Assembly: GCF_000332335.1 (NCBI RefSeq)
Contig: NZ_KB235948.1
Span: forward strand, 1,677,544 to 1,741,543
Source: Kamptonema formosum PCC 10802
Lineage (GTDB): Bacteria > Cyanobacteriota > Cyanobacteriia > Cyanobacteriales > Oscillatoriaceae
Reading direction: 5' to 3'
DNA length: 64,000 bases
Within the stretch, counting starts at the first letter, position 1, and the number at the start of each line of letters is the position of its first letter. Positions 20,145-29,091 of this stretch are shown piece by piece. The notes beneath the pieces are model-generated. The model was not told where the DNA came from, did no database searches, and saw only the letters and a list, made by a program, of their open reading frames with translations. Position numbers and translations under genes: made by a program.

Positions 20145-20432
20145 TTGACAGATTACTTACTTAACCCAGAACATAAGCGAGGAGGTGCTAAGGCCAAACT
20201 GCTCATTCAATTTGGATATTCTCAAGAAACTTGGCAGCGATTAGAAACTGATATTCGCGAGTATCACTTGGACGCTGATGTCGATATTGTTAAGGAAACC
20301 GCCTACGGAACGCGCTATGAGGTGAGCGCTTATCTTTCTACACCTGTTGGCAGACAACTTCTTGTAAGAACGGTTTGGCAAATAGACAAGGGGACAGACT
20401 TTCCCCGATTGATTACGGTGATTCCCGATTAG
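20145..20432 (+). CDS. DUF6883 protein, N-terminus interrupted
   Basis: Residues match the DUF6883 family (LTDYLLNPEHKRGGAKAKLL...GYSQETWQRL, ending in PRLITVIPD). The family's natural N-terminus is also present upstream: from ATG at 20100 the frame reads MKIPNS, then TAG at 20118, then RAVIEPSK directly into the TTG at 20145. Thus either a nonsense mutation has truncated the gene or translation restarts at the TTG. No good ribosome site precedes that TTG. The gene is followed 19 bases later by a DUF4926 gene; these two are commonly adjacent in cyanobacteria and the pair has a toxin-antitoxin or effector-immunity flavour, although I know of no established function. Confidence 0.72.
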   Translation: MTDYLLNPEHKRGGAKAKLLIQFGYSQETWQRLETDIREYHLDADVDIVKETAYGTRYEVSAYLSTPVGRQLLVRTVWQIDKGTDFPRLITVIPD

Positions 20433-20451
20433 CAAGTTAGCGGAAGATGTT

Positions 20452-20700
20452 ATGAACTGTGAACTTTATTCAGATGTTATCTTGCTGTGCGATTTACCTG
20501 AAGAAGGGCTTTTTGCGGGGGATGTTGGTACGGTGGTGGAACAACATCATGTTGAGGGCCTAGAAACAGGTTATAGCGTTGAGTTCTTTGATATGTTGGG
20601 AAATACTGTGGCTGTTGTCACTTTGCCTGAGAGTTCCCTCCGCTCACCGACTCGTGCGGACAGACCCAGCGTAAGACTTGTTGACAGTTTTGCTGCCTAA
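20452..20700 (+). CDS. DUF4926 protein
   Basis: An 82-residue protein of the DUF4926 family: a small beta-rich fold with LYSDVILLCDLPEEGLFAGDVGTVVE, VEGLETGYSVEFFDMLGNTVAVVTL. Such proteins resemble small SH3-like barrels. It directly follows the DUF6883 gene (19-base gap), the usual arrangement, suggesting the two proteins act together. If DUF6883 is now broken, this may be a leftover partner such as an immunity protein or antitoxin kept without its partner. The frame itself is intact. Confidence 0.8.
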   Translation: MNCELYSDVILLCDLPEEGLFAGDVGTVVEQHHVEGLETGYSVEFFDMLGNTVAVVTLPESSLRSPTRADRPSVRLVDSFAA

Positions 20701-20791
20701 TGAGTTAGAGTAGCCGTCTGGGCCAAATTCCTGACACCCAACAGCCGGCTTAAGATCCGCAGCAAGTTTGACACTATTCTTTCAGATCGTG

Positions 20792-20800
20792 TGGTATAAT
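20792..20800 (+). promoter_or_regulatory. Extended -10 promoter (TGGTATAAT)
   Basis: TGGTATAAT matches the extended sigma-70 -10 consensus; a TTGACA at 20768-20773 is 21 bases from the hexamer, a little far for a -35. Transcription would start near 20807 and give a leader of about 120 bases before the Uma2 gene, containing GGGAAGCTGAATCCC and other short stems. Confidence 0.5.
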
Positions 20801-20929
20801 AATCGGAGCAACCCCAAAGTGGCGACTGTGGAAACGCTGCTGTTTAAGACAGGGAAGCTGAATCCCTTTCGGGGCGTGAGGGGACTCACCCCAGAAGAGT
20901 TCTCAAAGGACAGCTGACGGAGAATAATT

Positions 20930-21496
20930 ATGGTACAAACCCCAGAAAAAACTCTCACTTTGGAGGAGTTTCTGCAACTGCCAGAAACGAAGCCGGCTAG
21001 TGAGTATATTGACGGTCAAATTATTCAGAAGCCAATGCCCCAGGGAAAACACAGTAGAATTCAAGGTCAACTCGTCACAGCGATTAATGCTATAATTTTA
21101 AACTCTAAGAAAATCGCTTGTGCGTTTCCAGAACTGCGCTGTACCTTTGGCGGACGGTCAATTGTGCCTGACGTGTCCGTATTTCTCTGGGACAGAATTC
21201 CCAGCGATGAGAACGGCGATATGGCCAACACTTTTCTAATCCCTCCTGATTGGACAATTGAAATTCTGTCGCCGGAGCAAAGCCAAACAAAAGTTACGAA
21301 AAATATCCTGCACTGTCTAAAATTTGGGACTCAAATGGGGTGGCTCATCGATCCTGAGGAGCGTTCGGTTTTGGTCTATCATCAAAAACAGGAAACTGAG
21401 GTTTTCGATGAGCCTGAAGCGCAGCTACCTGTGCCATCTTTCGCCAGCGATATACAGCTGACAGTAGGAGATTTATTTGCTTGGCTAAAGAAGTAA
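20930..21496 (+). CDS. Uma2 family (DUF820) endonuclease-like protein
   Basis: A 188-residue member of the Uma2/DUF820 family, a PD-(D/E)XK restriction-endonuclease fold hugely expanded in cyanobacteria. Typical landmarks are LTLEEFLQLPETKPASEYIDG near the N-terminus, the PDVSVF motif with the metal-binding Asp (residues about 83-88), PDWTIEILSPEQS with the catalytic Glu, and a GWLIDPEERSVLVY segment near the C-terminus. Members are often scattered near mobile DNA and their targets are unknown. An extended -10 promoter and a long leader lie upstream. All visible catalytic residues are in place. Confidence 0.93.
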   Translation: MVQTPEKTLTLEEFLQLPETKPASEYIDGQIIQKPMPQGKHSRIQGQLVTAINAIILNSKKIACAFPELRCTFGGRSIVPDVSVFLWDRIPSDENGDMANTFLIPPDWTIEILSPEQSQTKVTKNILHCLKFGTQMGWLIDPEERSVLVYHQKQETEVFDEPEAQLPVPSFASDIQLTVGDLFAWLKK

Positions 21497-21530
21497 AAGC
21501 CAAGGAGAGGCGCGGCTAAAGCCCAACTAT

Positions 21531-21618
21531 GAACTTTTGGGCTTTAGCCCAACTACGAACTTTTGGGCTTTAGCCCAACTGCGAACTTTTGGGCTTTAGC
21601 CCAACTACGAACCTTTGG
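21531..21618. repeat. 26-bp tandem repeat, about 3.5 copies
   Basis: GAACTTTTGGGCTTTAGCCCAAC-type units start at 21531, 21557, 21583 and 21609, an exact 26-base period. Each contains the near-palindrome GGGCTTTAGCCC. It lies between Uma2 and gltD, about 80 bases upstream of the gltD start. Confidence 0.93.
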
Positions 21619-21697
21619 GCTCTTCTATCTGTGGCTGATTTCCACCGGCATTCGCTATAATTTACAAAAAAACGCAAATTACAACGGAGATACAACT

Positions 21698-23182
21698 GTG
21701 GGAAAACCAACCGGCTTTATCGAATTTGTCCGCGAGTTGCCCTCTGAACTCGCCCCCCTGGAACGCATTCGCAATTGGGACGAATTCCACCTGCACATGC
21801 CGGAGGAAAAACTCCGCACCCAGGGCGCTCGCTGTATGGATTGCGGCACTCCGTTCTGCCACACCGGCACCCTGATTAGCGGTATGGCCAGCGGCTGCCC
21901 GATCAACAACCTCATCCCCGAATGGAATGACCTCGTATATCGCGGACTCTGGCACGAAGCCCTCGACCGGCTCCACAAAACCAACAACTTCCCGGAATTC
22001 ACCGGTCGCGTCTGCCCCGCCCCCTGTGAGGGTTCCTGCGTGCTCGGCATCCACAACCCGCCGGTGACGATTAAAAATATCGAGTATTCCATTATCGAAA
22101 AAGGCTGGGAAGAAGGCTGGATCGCCCCGGAAGCGCCGGCGAAACGCACCGGCAAAAAAGTGGCCATCATCGGCTCTGGGCCCGCCGGCCTTTCCGCCGC
22201 CGCCCAGCTCAATAAAGCCGGTCACTGGGTAACCGTATTTGAACGCGCCGATCGCCCGGGCGGACTGCTCATGTATGGCATCCCTAACATGAAGCTGGAT
22301 AAGAAAGAAGTTGTCCTGCGCCGCATCAAACTTCTGGAAGACGAAGGCGTGAAATTTGTCTGCAATACCGAAGTTGGCAAAGACTTGCCGGCGGAACAGT
22401 TGCTCAAAGAATTCGACGCCGCTGTCCTGTGCACTGGTGCCACAAAACCCCGCGATCTTCCCATCGAAGGCCGGCAGTTGAAAGGCATCCACTTCGCAAT
22501 GGAATTCCTCACCGCGAACACGAAATCGGTTCTCGACGGGAGCAAAAATGACAGCTTCATCTCTGCCGAAAGCAAAGATGTTGTGATCATCGGCGGTGGC
22601 GACACCGGCACCGACTGCGTTGGCACTTCTATCCGCCACGGATGCAACAGCGTCGTGCAAGTAGAAATCCTGCCCAAACCGCCCCTGAGCCGCGCCGCCG
22701 ACAACCCCTGGCCAGAATGGCCCAAAGTGTACAAAATGGACTACGGCCAAGAGGAAGCTGCGGCAAAATTCGGTGCCGATCCGCGCGTTTATCTCACCAC
22801 CGCGACGAAGTTTGAGGGCGATGAAAACGGCAATGTAAAAGCCGTCCACACCATCGAAGTGCAGTGGGAGAAAAATGAGAAAGGCCAGTTTATTCCCAAG
22901 CAAATTCCTGGCACGGAAAAAGTCATACCGGCTCAATTGGTGTTGCTGGCAATGGGTTTCCTCGGACCCGAACAGCCGCTGCTCGACGCTATCGGTGTTG
23001 AGCGCGATCCGCGCAGCAATGTGAAAGCAGAACACGGCAAATATGCCACCAGTCTTCCCAGCGTTTTCGCGGCGGGTGACTGCCGGCGCGGTCAGAGCCT
23101 CGTGGTTTGGGCTATCAACGAAGGGCGCGGTGCCGCCCGCGAGTGCGATCTCTACCTGATGGGGAGTACCGATTTGCCTTGA
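21698..23182 (+). CDS. gltD: Glutamate synthase [NAD(P)H] small subunit
   Basis: A 494-residue protein that feeds electrons from NAD(P)H to GltB. The start is GTG at 21698, preceded by GGAGA at 21686-21690; the resulting N-terminus GKPTGFIEF is conserved in the family. Residues about 45-110 hold the cysteine-rich segment ([33 protein letters not shown]) that binds the two 4Fe-4S clusters. The FAD site is the [13 protein letters not shown] loop (about 155-167), the NAD(P)H site is [11 protein letters not shown] (about 297-307), and [17 protein letters not shown] near the end closes the FAD site. Length is normal. Unusually gltB lies 2.5 kb upstream with five other genes or gene fragments in between, and remnants of another gltD/gltB flank this gene. 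Confidence 0.96.
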   Translation: MGKPTGFIEFVRELPSELAPLERIRNWDEFHLHMPEEKLRTQGARCMDCGTPFCHTGTLISGMASGCPINNLIPEWNDLVYRGLWHEALDRLHKTNNFPEFTGRVCPAPCEGSCVLGIHNPPVTIKNIEYSIIEKGWEEGWIAPEAPAKRTGKKVAIIGSGPAGLSAAAQLNKAGHWVTVFERADRPGGLLMYGIPNMKLDKKEVVLRRIKLLEDEGVKFVCNTEVGKDLPAEQLLKEFDAAVLCTGATKPRDLPIEGRQLKGIHFAMEFLTANTKSVLDGSKNDSFISAESKDVVIIGGGDTGTDCVGTSIRHGCNSVVQVEILPKPPLSRAADNPWPEWPKVYKMDYGQEEAAAKFGADPRVYLTTATKFEGDENGNVKAVHTIEVQWEKNEKGQFIPKQIPGTEKVIPAQLVLLAMGFLGPEQPLLDAIGVERDPRSNVKAEHGKYATSLPSVFAAGDCRRGQSLVVWAINEGRGAARECDLYLMGSTDLP

Positions 23183-23554
23183 GGCAATCGGGTTCGGTTA
23201 GGGAATTGTCAACAATCAATTATCCTGTTCTGGGGCGGGCAAAAGCTCGCCCTGCCCCGGCAGGATTGCTTGAGAAGAATTGCTTTTTTTGCGAGTTCTT
23301 TCAAACCGAAAACCAGGTATAGCACTAGCAAAATTGATAAGGAAGTTAGATATTGAGGGTCGGAGGGAACGCCGGCCCTACGGATATATAGCAGCAGTCA
23401 TATTGGTTAGGGCGTCAGTGACCTAGGGAAAAAGGCGTAGGGCAGGCGTCTCGCCTGCCCTCTTGATCTAAGGGCATAATCGCATTGGGCATCACGCATG
23501 CATGGCATCACGCAAAAGCTGGTAGGGGCGGGTTTACTAACATCTGGTAAAATG

Positions 23555-23588
23555 AGAAACCCGGTTTCTTTAAGAAACCGGGTTTCTG
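23555..23588. repeat. GAAACCCGGTTTC palindromic pair
   Basis: AGAAACCCGGTTTCTT followed by AAGAAACCGGGTTTCT: a 16-base inverted repeat with almost no loop. Same family as 8721, 11428, 12979, 26188 and 36949. Confidence 0.9.
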
Positions 23589-23625
23589 GCATCTACTTCA
23601 TCCAACTGAAAACCGCTATATATTT

Positions 23626-24060
23626 GTGCCGGTGGTAAAGATGTGGCGATGCTCAAATGTGCCGGCACAAACATGGTTGTGCCAGTGGAAATCCTGCTCA
23701 AACCGCCCCTGACTCGCGGCGCAGCTTGGGATCAGAAAAGCCTGAACCGGGAACTCGAAGCCGGTGGTAACGACTATTTAAATAAGGAGCTTTCGGGCGG
23801 CAATATTGTCCTCGATCTGCCCGCTGGAGCTAGTGCCGGGGAAAATACAAGCGCCGGCATTTGCGTTCTATTTAGTCGCGTTATAAGGCGCGACTAGCGG
23901 TGAGGTTTATATCCGTGGCATCGCCCAGAAGAGTGGGAGAAAAAATTTTCAAAATTCTCGCGCCATCCCGGAACAATATCTTGATGAAGCAGCTCTTTTT
24001 AAGAAACGAAGGACTGCAAGCAAATGATGCAGGTGCTCAAGAAAGCGCAGGCATTTCGAC
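23626..24060 (+). pseudogene. Decayed gltD-gltB chimera
   Basis: The first part (about 23,630-23,735) reads GKDVA...NMVVPVEILLKPPLTR, matching GltD KDVVIIGG...[16 protein letters not shown]. It runs straight into NRELEAGGNDYLNKELSGGNIVLDLPAG, matching the GltB C-terminal domain [27 protein letters not shown]. After a frameshift near 23,890, GATSGEVYIRGIA matches Glt[14 protein letters not shown], and at about 24,024-24,048 MQVLKKAQ matches the GltB tail LQALKKAQ. These are scrambled leftovers of a second GOGAT set in gltD-gltB order. Not functional. Confidence 0.75.
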
Positions 24061-24208
24061 AGATCAGCGACAGGGGAACTGTCGCCGTTTTTGAGCCAAA
24101 AGCTTGCGACTTCGCCCGCACGAGTTGCGGTGGGGATTTGGGAAGCTATCGTTTATTCTGTCAAGCCAGATTTGGGAGTGCAATTCTACCTGTAAAGAGG
24201 AAAAACCT

Positions 24209-24790
24209 GTGAATACGAAGACTGTCCAAAAAGCTGCCTTGGTGGCATCTCTTTCTATTCCCTTAACACTGCACGTGTTGAGTGTTCAACCCGTGAGAGC
24301 AGAAATCCTTTCACCGGAAACAAGCGGGGAGGTGCGTGCTGAAAAGAGCGCTAGTATGGGAGGAGGATCGGGAGAGGGCAAAGCAACTCTTTATCGTAGT
24401 GGGAACCTTGTTGTAGAAGGTTATGCTGTGAGCACAGCCCGAACTACTGCCACAAGAACTAGCATCTTTGTCGTCGGGGTAGACACAAAGGGGCGCTCTC
24501 TTTTTGTGTCTAACAAATTCGATGTCCCAACTGCATGTGCGAAATGGGATCCCTCCTGCTCATCTAAGAGACGCGCAACTTTCCAGCAACAAATAAGCTC
24601 TGATTTGGCTCAATATGTAGCCCGACTCGATGTATATGTTGCAGATCGTGGGAGTGGTGGGGTAGAAGGTCGATTGAAGCAGTTTGTAGATAATATTAAA
24701 AGTTCCTGTGCTGCTTATGACGATCTTCCCGCAATCGCGAGAGCTGCCATCGCTTCCCAAACAGGATTCCCTGGCTGTAATCCCAGGTAA
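24209..24790 (+). CDS. Exported protein of unknown function
   Basis: A 193-residue protein from the GTG at 24209, with AAAGAGG at 24194-24200. The first 32 residues (VNTKTVQKAALVASLSIPLT then HVLSVQPVRAE) form a signal peptide with an Ala-Glu cleavage site. The mature part has a Gly-rich start (SMGGGSGEGK), a beta-rich middle (NLVVEGYAVS, TSIFVVGVDTKGRSLFVSN) and three cysteines in CAKWDPSCSS and GFPGC that could form disulfides. I recognise no family. It stands alone, downstream of the GOGAT remnants. A periplasmic or extracellular role is inferred from the signal peptide only. Confidence 0.68.
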   Translation: MNTKTVQKAALVASLSIPLTLHVLSVQPVRAEILSPETSGEVRAEKSASMGGGSGEGKATLYRSGNLVVEGYAVSTARTTATRTSIFVVGVDTKGRSLFVSNKFDVPTACAKWDPSCSSKRRATFQQQISSDLAQYVARLDVYVADRGSGGVEGRLKQFVDNIKSSCAAYDDLPAIARAAIASQTGFPGCNPR

Positions 24791-24800
24791 TAAATAACCA

Positions 24801-24835
24801 GTAGGGTGCGTTACCAGAAGCGTAACGCACCTTAC
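24801..24835. repeat. GTAGGGTGCGTTAC inverted repeat
   Basis: Arms GTAGGGTGCGTTAC and GTAACGCACCTTAC with a short loop, between two convergent genes; a plausible bidirectional terminator hairpin. Same family as 19274-19308. Confidence 0.75.
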
Positions 24836-24848
24836 TTACAGGGGGAAT

Positions 24849-25043
24849 TTAATAGCTTTCTTCGACCGGAACCCCATCATCCTTGGGCTGAGAGAAAGTC
24901 TGATTGAGAGAGGCATCGCGGATAGCAAGCCACAGAGAAAGGAGTTCCGCACCGCTTATATCGCTGCTTTTGTAGCGCTCAACGGCTAGATCCAAGTCTT
25001 GCATGCTAGTAAGGGCAGGAACAGTAAAGCCAAGTGGTGACAT
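24849..25043 (-). CDS. Small protein of unknown function
   Basis: A 64-residue protein starting MSPLGFTVPALTSMQDLDLA, with AGAGG about 8 bases upstream on its strand. The frame stays open further upstream but without a ribosome site. The sequence is helical and acidic (LAVERYKSSDISGAELLSLWLAIRD). I recognise no family. It converges on the exported protein gene, with a hairpin repeat between them. Confidence 0.55.
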   Translation of the reverse strand: MSPLGFTVPALTSMQDLDLAVERYKSSDISGAELLSLWLAIRDASLNQTFSQPKDDGVPVEESY

Positions 25044-25504
25044 AGGGCAACCTCTACTGATAGGACTGCGACAGCAGTCAATCTCTACTGGCTGTATTCT
25101 AATCCGAGCCGGAAACAAAATGTAGTGGCCGTTACAATTTTTATAAATTGCTGAGTGTTAATCCTTGAAACTTTACAGGCGGTAGCCGTGACCGGCAAAA
25201 AAGACGGAGTGTCCAGGGCGGCAACAGCCGGCGCTATAGTGGCTGCATGCCTTGCTGCAACTGGAATCTGGGCACTTCTTCACAAGGGCTGTCCTGCCAT
25301 AAAAGCGCGAGCGCTCGCTTGCGGAGCCCTCTTTTGCTTCACAAATCTTGACGCAAGGGTGCGGGTGGCTGGAGGTGAGAGAATTCAAGCACAGTTGCCC
25401 CCACCCCGTCAGAAAGGAATCGATTTAACCGGCTTTCCCGAAATTCACCCCCAGAAAAATTGGTCTATACTTTAGTGTATTCACTGTTAATAGAGAGATA
25501 TTCC
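25044..25504. other. Intergenic region
   Basis: No supported gene. A 106-codon frame (25155-25475) lacks an ATG and a ribosome site. The last 40 bases, TTGGTCTATACTTTAGTG, may contain the promoter of the following reductase-like gene. Confidence 0.4.
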
Positions 25505-26137
25505 ATGAAAATTGGCGTTATTGGTGCGGGGAACGTCGGGGGCGCTCTGGGGCGCATCTTAGCCGGCAAGGGCCACGAAATTGTGTTTGGGGTGCGAGAT
25601 CCGCAAAGCTCGAAAGTGCAGTCGCTGATAGATTCAACGGGAGGAAAGGCGAAAGCCGGCAGTGTTCAGGAAGCCGCAGCGCACGGAGAAGTCGTCATCC
25701 TGGCGACGCCTTGGCAAGCGACTCAGGAAGCCATTGAACAGGCCGGCGATCTGAGTGGCAAGATTCTTATTGACTGCACGAACCCTCTGGGAGCGGCACC
25801 GAATGAGCTGGTAATTGGGCTCACGACTTCCGCCGCTGAAGAGATTGCCAAATGGGCTGCCGGTGCGCGAGTAGTAAAAGCATTTAACAATATCGGCGCG
25901 AGCTGTTTTGAAAATTTGACCTTTGGCTCTCAGCAAGCCAATACCTTTATTTGCGGGGAGGATGCGGAGGCGAAAAAAGTTGTAATGTCCCTGGCGCAAG
26001 AAATTGGATTTGAGCCGGTGGATACGGGTGATTTGAGCAAAGCTCGGCTGGCTGAACCTCTGGCTGCGCTTTGGATTCATCTGGCTTACTTCCAGGGAAT
26101 GGGGCCAGATTTTGCGGTTAATCTCGTGAAGCGCTGA
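25505..26137 (+). CDS. NADPH-dependent F420 reductase-like protein
   Basis: A 210-residue protein with an N-terminal Rossmann fold: MKIGVIGAGNVGGALGRILA places the GxGxxG dinucleotide loop at residues 7-12. The family signature continues with HEIVFGVRDPQSSK, VVILATPWQAT and ILIDCTNPL, as in NADP oxidoreductases coenzyme F420-dependent (and the related STEAP reductase domain). The ATG at 25505 follows GAGAGATATTCC. Most cyanobacteria do not rely on F420, so in this family the electron partner may be flavin or another cofactor; the annotation fixes the fold rather than the substrate. It is a single-gene unit. Confidence 0.88.
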   Translation: MKIGVIGAGNVGGALGRILAGKGHEIVFGVRDPQSSKVQSLIDSTGGKAKAGSVQEAAAHGEVVILATPWQATQEAIEQAGDLSGKILIDCTNPLGAAPNELVIGLTTSAAEEIAKWAAGARVVKAFNNIGASCFENLTFGSQQANTFICGEDAEAKKVVMSLAQEIGFEPVDTGDLSKARLAEPLAALWIHLAYFQGMGPDFAVNLVKR

Positions 26138-26187
26138 GGTTAAGGCAGGCGAGACGCCTTGTCTGTAGAGCGCGCGCGCCCTGCATA

Positions 26188-26220
26188 AGAAACCCGGTTT
26201 CTTAAAGAAACCGGGTTTCT
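26188..26220. repeat. AGAAACCCGGTTTCTT palindromic pair
   Basis: A 16-base inverted repeat with virtually no loop (AGAAACCCGGTTTCTT / AAGAAACCGGGTTTCT), between the convergent reductase-like and cyclase genes. A candidate bidirectional transcription stop. Confidence 0.9.
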
Positions 26221-26265
26221 GAAATTTACACGAATGATTTAGAGCGCTATATAACCGGGAAATTC

Positions 26266-28815
26266 CTATTTTTCCGTGAGGGTTTCGATCCCGTCCCAGC
26301 CTTCGGGGAGGGGGGTGCGAATCCAGTTTTGACAGCGCTGCCGGTGCAAAAGCGCGGCGTAATCGTGGCTGTCGATACTGAGAACTTCCTCAAACTTCTC
26401 TAAAGCCGGCTCCAACTGGCGATTGAGATAATACTTGCGCCCTTGCTCATAAAGCTCAATCAGTCGCTGCTTGGTTTCGGAAATTGGAGCGGTGCGCAAC
26501 CCCACCAATTCATAGATAGAAACCGGCTGATTTTTTCCCTTCACCCGAACGATATCCAGCTCTCGCACCCAGAGCATATCGCCGCAGCACTGATAAGTGC
26601 TGCCGCTGATTGCGATGTCGCAGCCGTACAGTTTCGTCGTTCCTTCCAGGCGAGACGCCAGATTCACGTCATCCCCAATAACGGTGAACTCCATCCGCCG
26701 GGCGTGACCGATATTGCCACTGATGGCTGCCCCAGAATGGATGCCAATGCCAATGCGGATGGGCAGCTTTTGGTCTGCGAGCCGGCGAGCGTTGAACTCT
26801 GCCAGAGAAGCTCGCATTTCCAGGGCGGTTTGCACCGCTTTCCAGGGATGATCTTCCAGGGGCACCGGCGAGCCAAACACTCCCATAATAGCATCCCCAA
26901 TGTATTTGTCAAGGGTGCCTTTATACTTAAAAATTGGCTCCACCATCGCCGAGAAGTATTCATTGAGCATGCTCACCACTTCTTCAGCTTGCATGCTTTC
27001 TACTAATTTAGTGTAGCCCCGAATATCGGAGAACAAAATCGAAACTTCCTTGCGATCGCCTCCCAACTTAGCCGCATCACCACTTTGGATCAGCTGTTCC
27101 GCCAGCTCCTGAGTCATGTAGCGATACATGGTATTCTTAATCCGTTTCTCATCGCTGATGTCATCCATCACCACCAGAACGCCGCCCACATTCTGAGCGC
27201 CGCTCGCACCGGCAATCGAATTAATCGACAGGTGGACGCTGTGAGACTCGCACCCCGAACCCGGCACCAAAGTTTGGTCGGGATAGTATTGCTGGCGCGA
27301 TTTCTCATCGCAACCCGCCAGAGCCGCTTGGACCCAAGTCGGGAAATCACCCCCCTTGAGCCGAATCACATCCAAGATAGACTGACCTTCCAAACAGTCT
27401 CCCTCGCTCAAACCTAACAAGCGCTTGGCACTGAGATTAGCGGCGGTAATTCGACCGGCTGCATCCGCAGACAGCACCCCATTGCTCAGGCTGCGGAGAA
27501 TATCTCGCTGCAGCTGTTCCTGTTGCTGAATTTGCGCGTACTGGTGCTGAATCGTCTCGTACTGCTGCTTGACCTTTTCAAACAGCTTGGCATTTTGGAT
27601 AGCCACACCGGCTTGGATGTTGAACGCCTCCATAAATTCTCGGTCGCTGCGATTAAAACTCGCCTTCCAGCACTCAGGAGCGTGGGGCCAATCATCAGGC
27701 TTGTAGGTAGGAAACTCCCCCTGTTTCCGCTTGTTGACCAGTTGAGTCACGCCAATCAACTCCCTTTCGGCATTAAAAATTGGCATGCACAGCAAGCTGC
27801 AGGTGCGATACCCATTTTTCTGATCAACTTCTCTAGAAACTTCCGAATCCGCATCATCATACAGGTCAAAGAGAATATTCAGAGGCTTGCCGGTTTGAGC
27901 CGTTTTACCCACATAGCCTTTTCCCACCGGCACTCGCAGTTCCCTTAAAGACCCATCTGGCTGCGGAATTTTCGCCCACAGCTCCTTGGTGTGCTCATCT
28001 AGCAGCCACAGCGTACTGCGGTCAGCACTCATCAGTTTCTTGGCAGAATCCATCACCCGCTTCAGGGTTGACTCCAAATCCAAGCTGCTCGACGCCAGCG
28101 AGCGAGTTGCTTCTAAAAGCGCCTCAGCCGCACGCTGTCTCTGCATCGCTACATAAAAGGAGCGCGAGCTTTCCAGAATCAGCCGAATTAAAGGGGAAAA
28201 TTCCTCAAACAGCGCTTCATCTTCTTGCGTGAAACCCTGCGTGTCAATCCTTTCACTCAAGTATTTTCCCCGAATGGGATTGCCTTTTAACTTGTTGAGC
28301 AGCTGGACAACAGCCACCAACTCGCCCTCTTCATTCAGCAGGGGGAGCGTCAGCATCGTATAGGTGCGGTATCCCGTTTTCTTGTCGGACGCCTTAGCAG
28401 CTTCAGAGCGGTGGTCGTCATAAAAATCGAAGGGAATATTCACGACTTTCTTAGTCGTTGCCACTTCACCGGCAATCCCTTGAGTCACCGGCATGCGAAT
28501 CTCTAGCGACCCCTTGCCATCATCTTTGGCCAGAATTGACCAGAGTTCATTTTGCTCCTCATCCCGGATATAGATAGTCGTCCGGTCTGCCCCCAGAATA
28601 TCTCCAGTTTTCCAAGTAATGGCGCTCAGCATCTCATTGAGGAGCGCCTCAAAATTAGAGCTGTCCAAACTCAGCATTGATAGAGTTTGATGGACAGCGC
28701 TGAGTTTGCCTTCCACTCCTGACATCGCTTTTTTAAAGTTATTTTTGGTCAGCGGGGCCAGAAATTCAGAAAAGCTCGCCTGTCTTGTCGCTAATGCTGC
28801 CGGTGCGTGAACCAT
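26266..28815 (-). CDS. GAF-GAF-PAS adenylate cyclase (CyaB1-like)
   Basis: An 849-residue soluble class III adenylate cyclase. The start at 28815 is set by GGAGGAG seven bases upstream. Order: GAF-A (about 50-215), GAF-B (about 245-420), PAS (about 450-570), cyclase (about 590-770) and a C-terminal TPR-like helix pair (RLIELYEQGRKYYLNRQLEP). This is the architecture of Anabaena CyaB1, whose GAF tandem senses cAMP. GAF-A has the complete NKFDE motif (NK...FTQEDE); GAF-B ends in FNRSDR, lacking the Glu. The catalytic domain has both metal Asp (FSDIRGYT, YIGDAIMG) and the adenine-selecting Lys (LDKYIGD) and Asp (IGDDVN), so it should make cAMP. It is divergent from the AAA-like gene, 276 bases away. 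Confidence 0.95.
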   Translation of the reverse strand: MVHAPAALATRQASFSEFLAPLTKNNFKKAMSGVEGKLSAVHQTLSMLSLDSSNFEALLNEMLSAITWKTGDILGADRTTIYIRDEEQNELWSILAKDDGKGSLEIRMPVTQGIAGEVATTKKVVNIPFDFYDDHRSEAAKASDKKTGYRTYTMLTLPLLNEEGELVAVVQLLNKLKGNPIRGKYLSERIDTQGFTQEDEALFEEFSPLIRLILESSRSFYVAMQRQRAAEALLEATRSLASSSLDLESTLKRVMDSAKKLMSADRSTLWLLDEHTKELWAKIPQPDGSLRELRVPVGKGYVGKTAQTGKPLNILFDLYDDADSEVSREVDQKNGYRTCSLLCMPIFNAERELIGVTQLVNKRKQGEFPTYKPDDWPHAPECWKASFNRSDREFMEAFNIQAGVAIQNAKLFEKVKQQYETIQHQYAQIQQQEQLQRDILRSLSNGVLSADAAGRITAANLSAKRLLGLSEGDCLEGQSILDVIRLKGGDFPTWVQAALAGCDEKSRQQYYPDQTLVPGSGCESHSVHLSINSIAGASGAQNVGGVLVVMDDISDEKRIKNTMYRYMTQELAEQLIQSGDAAKLGGDRKEVSILFSDIRGYTKLVESMQAEEVVSMLNEYFSAMVEPIFKYKGTLDKYIGDAIMGVFGSPVPLEDHPWKAVQTALEMRASLAEFNARRLADQKLPIRIGIGIHSGAAISGNIGHARRMEFTVIGDDVNLASRLEGTTKLYGCDIAISGSTYQCCGDMLWVRELDIVRVKGKNQPVSIYELVGLRTAPISETKQRLIELYEQGRKYYLNRQLEPALEKFEEVLSIDSHDYAALLHRQRCQNWIRTPLPEGWDGIETLTEK

Positions 28816-29091
28816 AATTACTCCTCCAACCCTGATTGACTGCTGAGATAGAACTGAAGGCAGCTTGCCAGACGAGTGCCGGCTGCCCGTAAAACCTGCA
28901 ATTCCTTGTCGGCGTCTTACAATTTTCAGTATAGGAGCTATCCGGGAATTCAAACCCAAATTATTCAGGAGTTTAACTCAGAAAAATCAAGACTCTTGCG
29001 GCGAGGGGCAGCCCGTAACCCTCAAAAAAATCAGAAAATTCAGAAAAGTCATGTTATGCTGGAAAGGCAAACATTGAACCCAGGGTGCTCA

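Noticed and set aside
21531..21618. Possible CRISPR array
   Set aside because: The 26-base units are directly contiguous with no unique spacers, so this is a simple tandem repeat.
21662..23035. A 457-codon open frame opposite gltD
   Set aside because: Antisense shadow of a clearly identified gene; no family features.
25155..25475. A 106-codon plus-strand frame
   Set aside because: No ATG, no ribosome site, low-complexity composition and no family resemblance.
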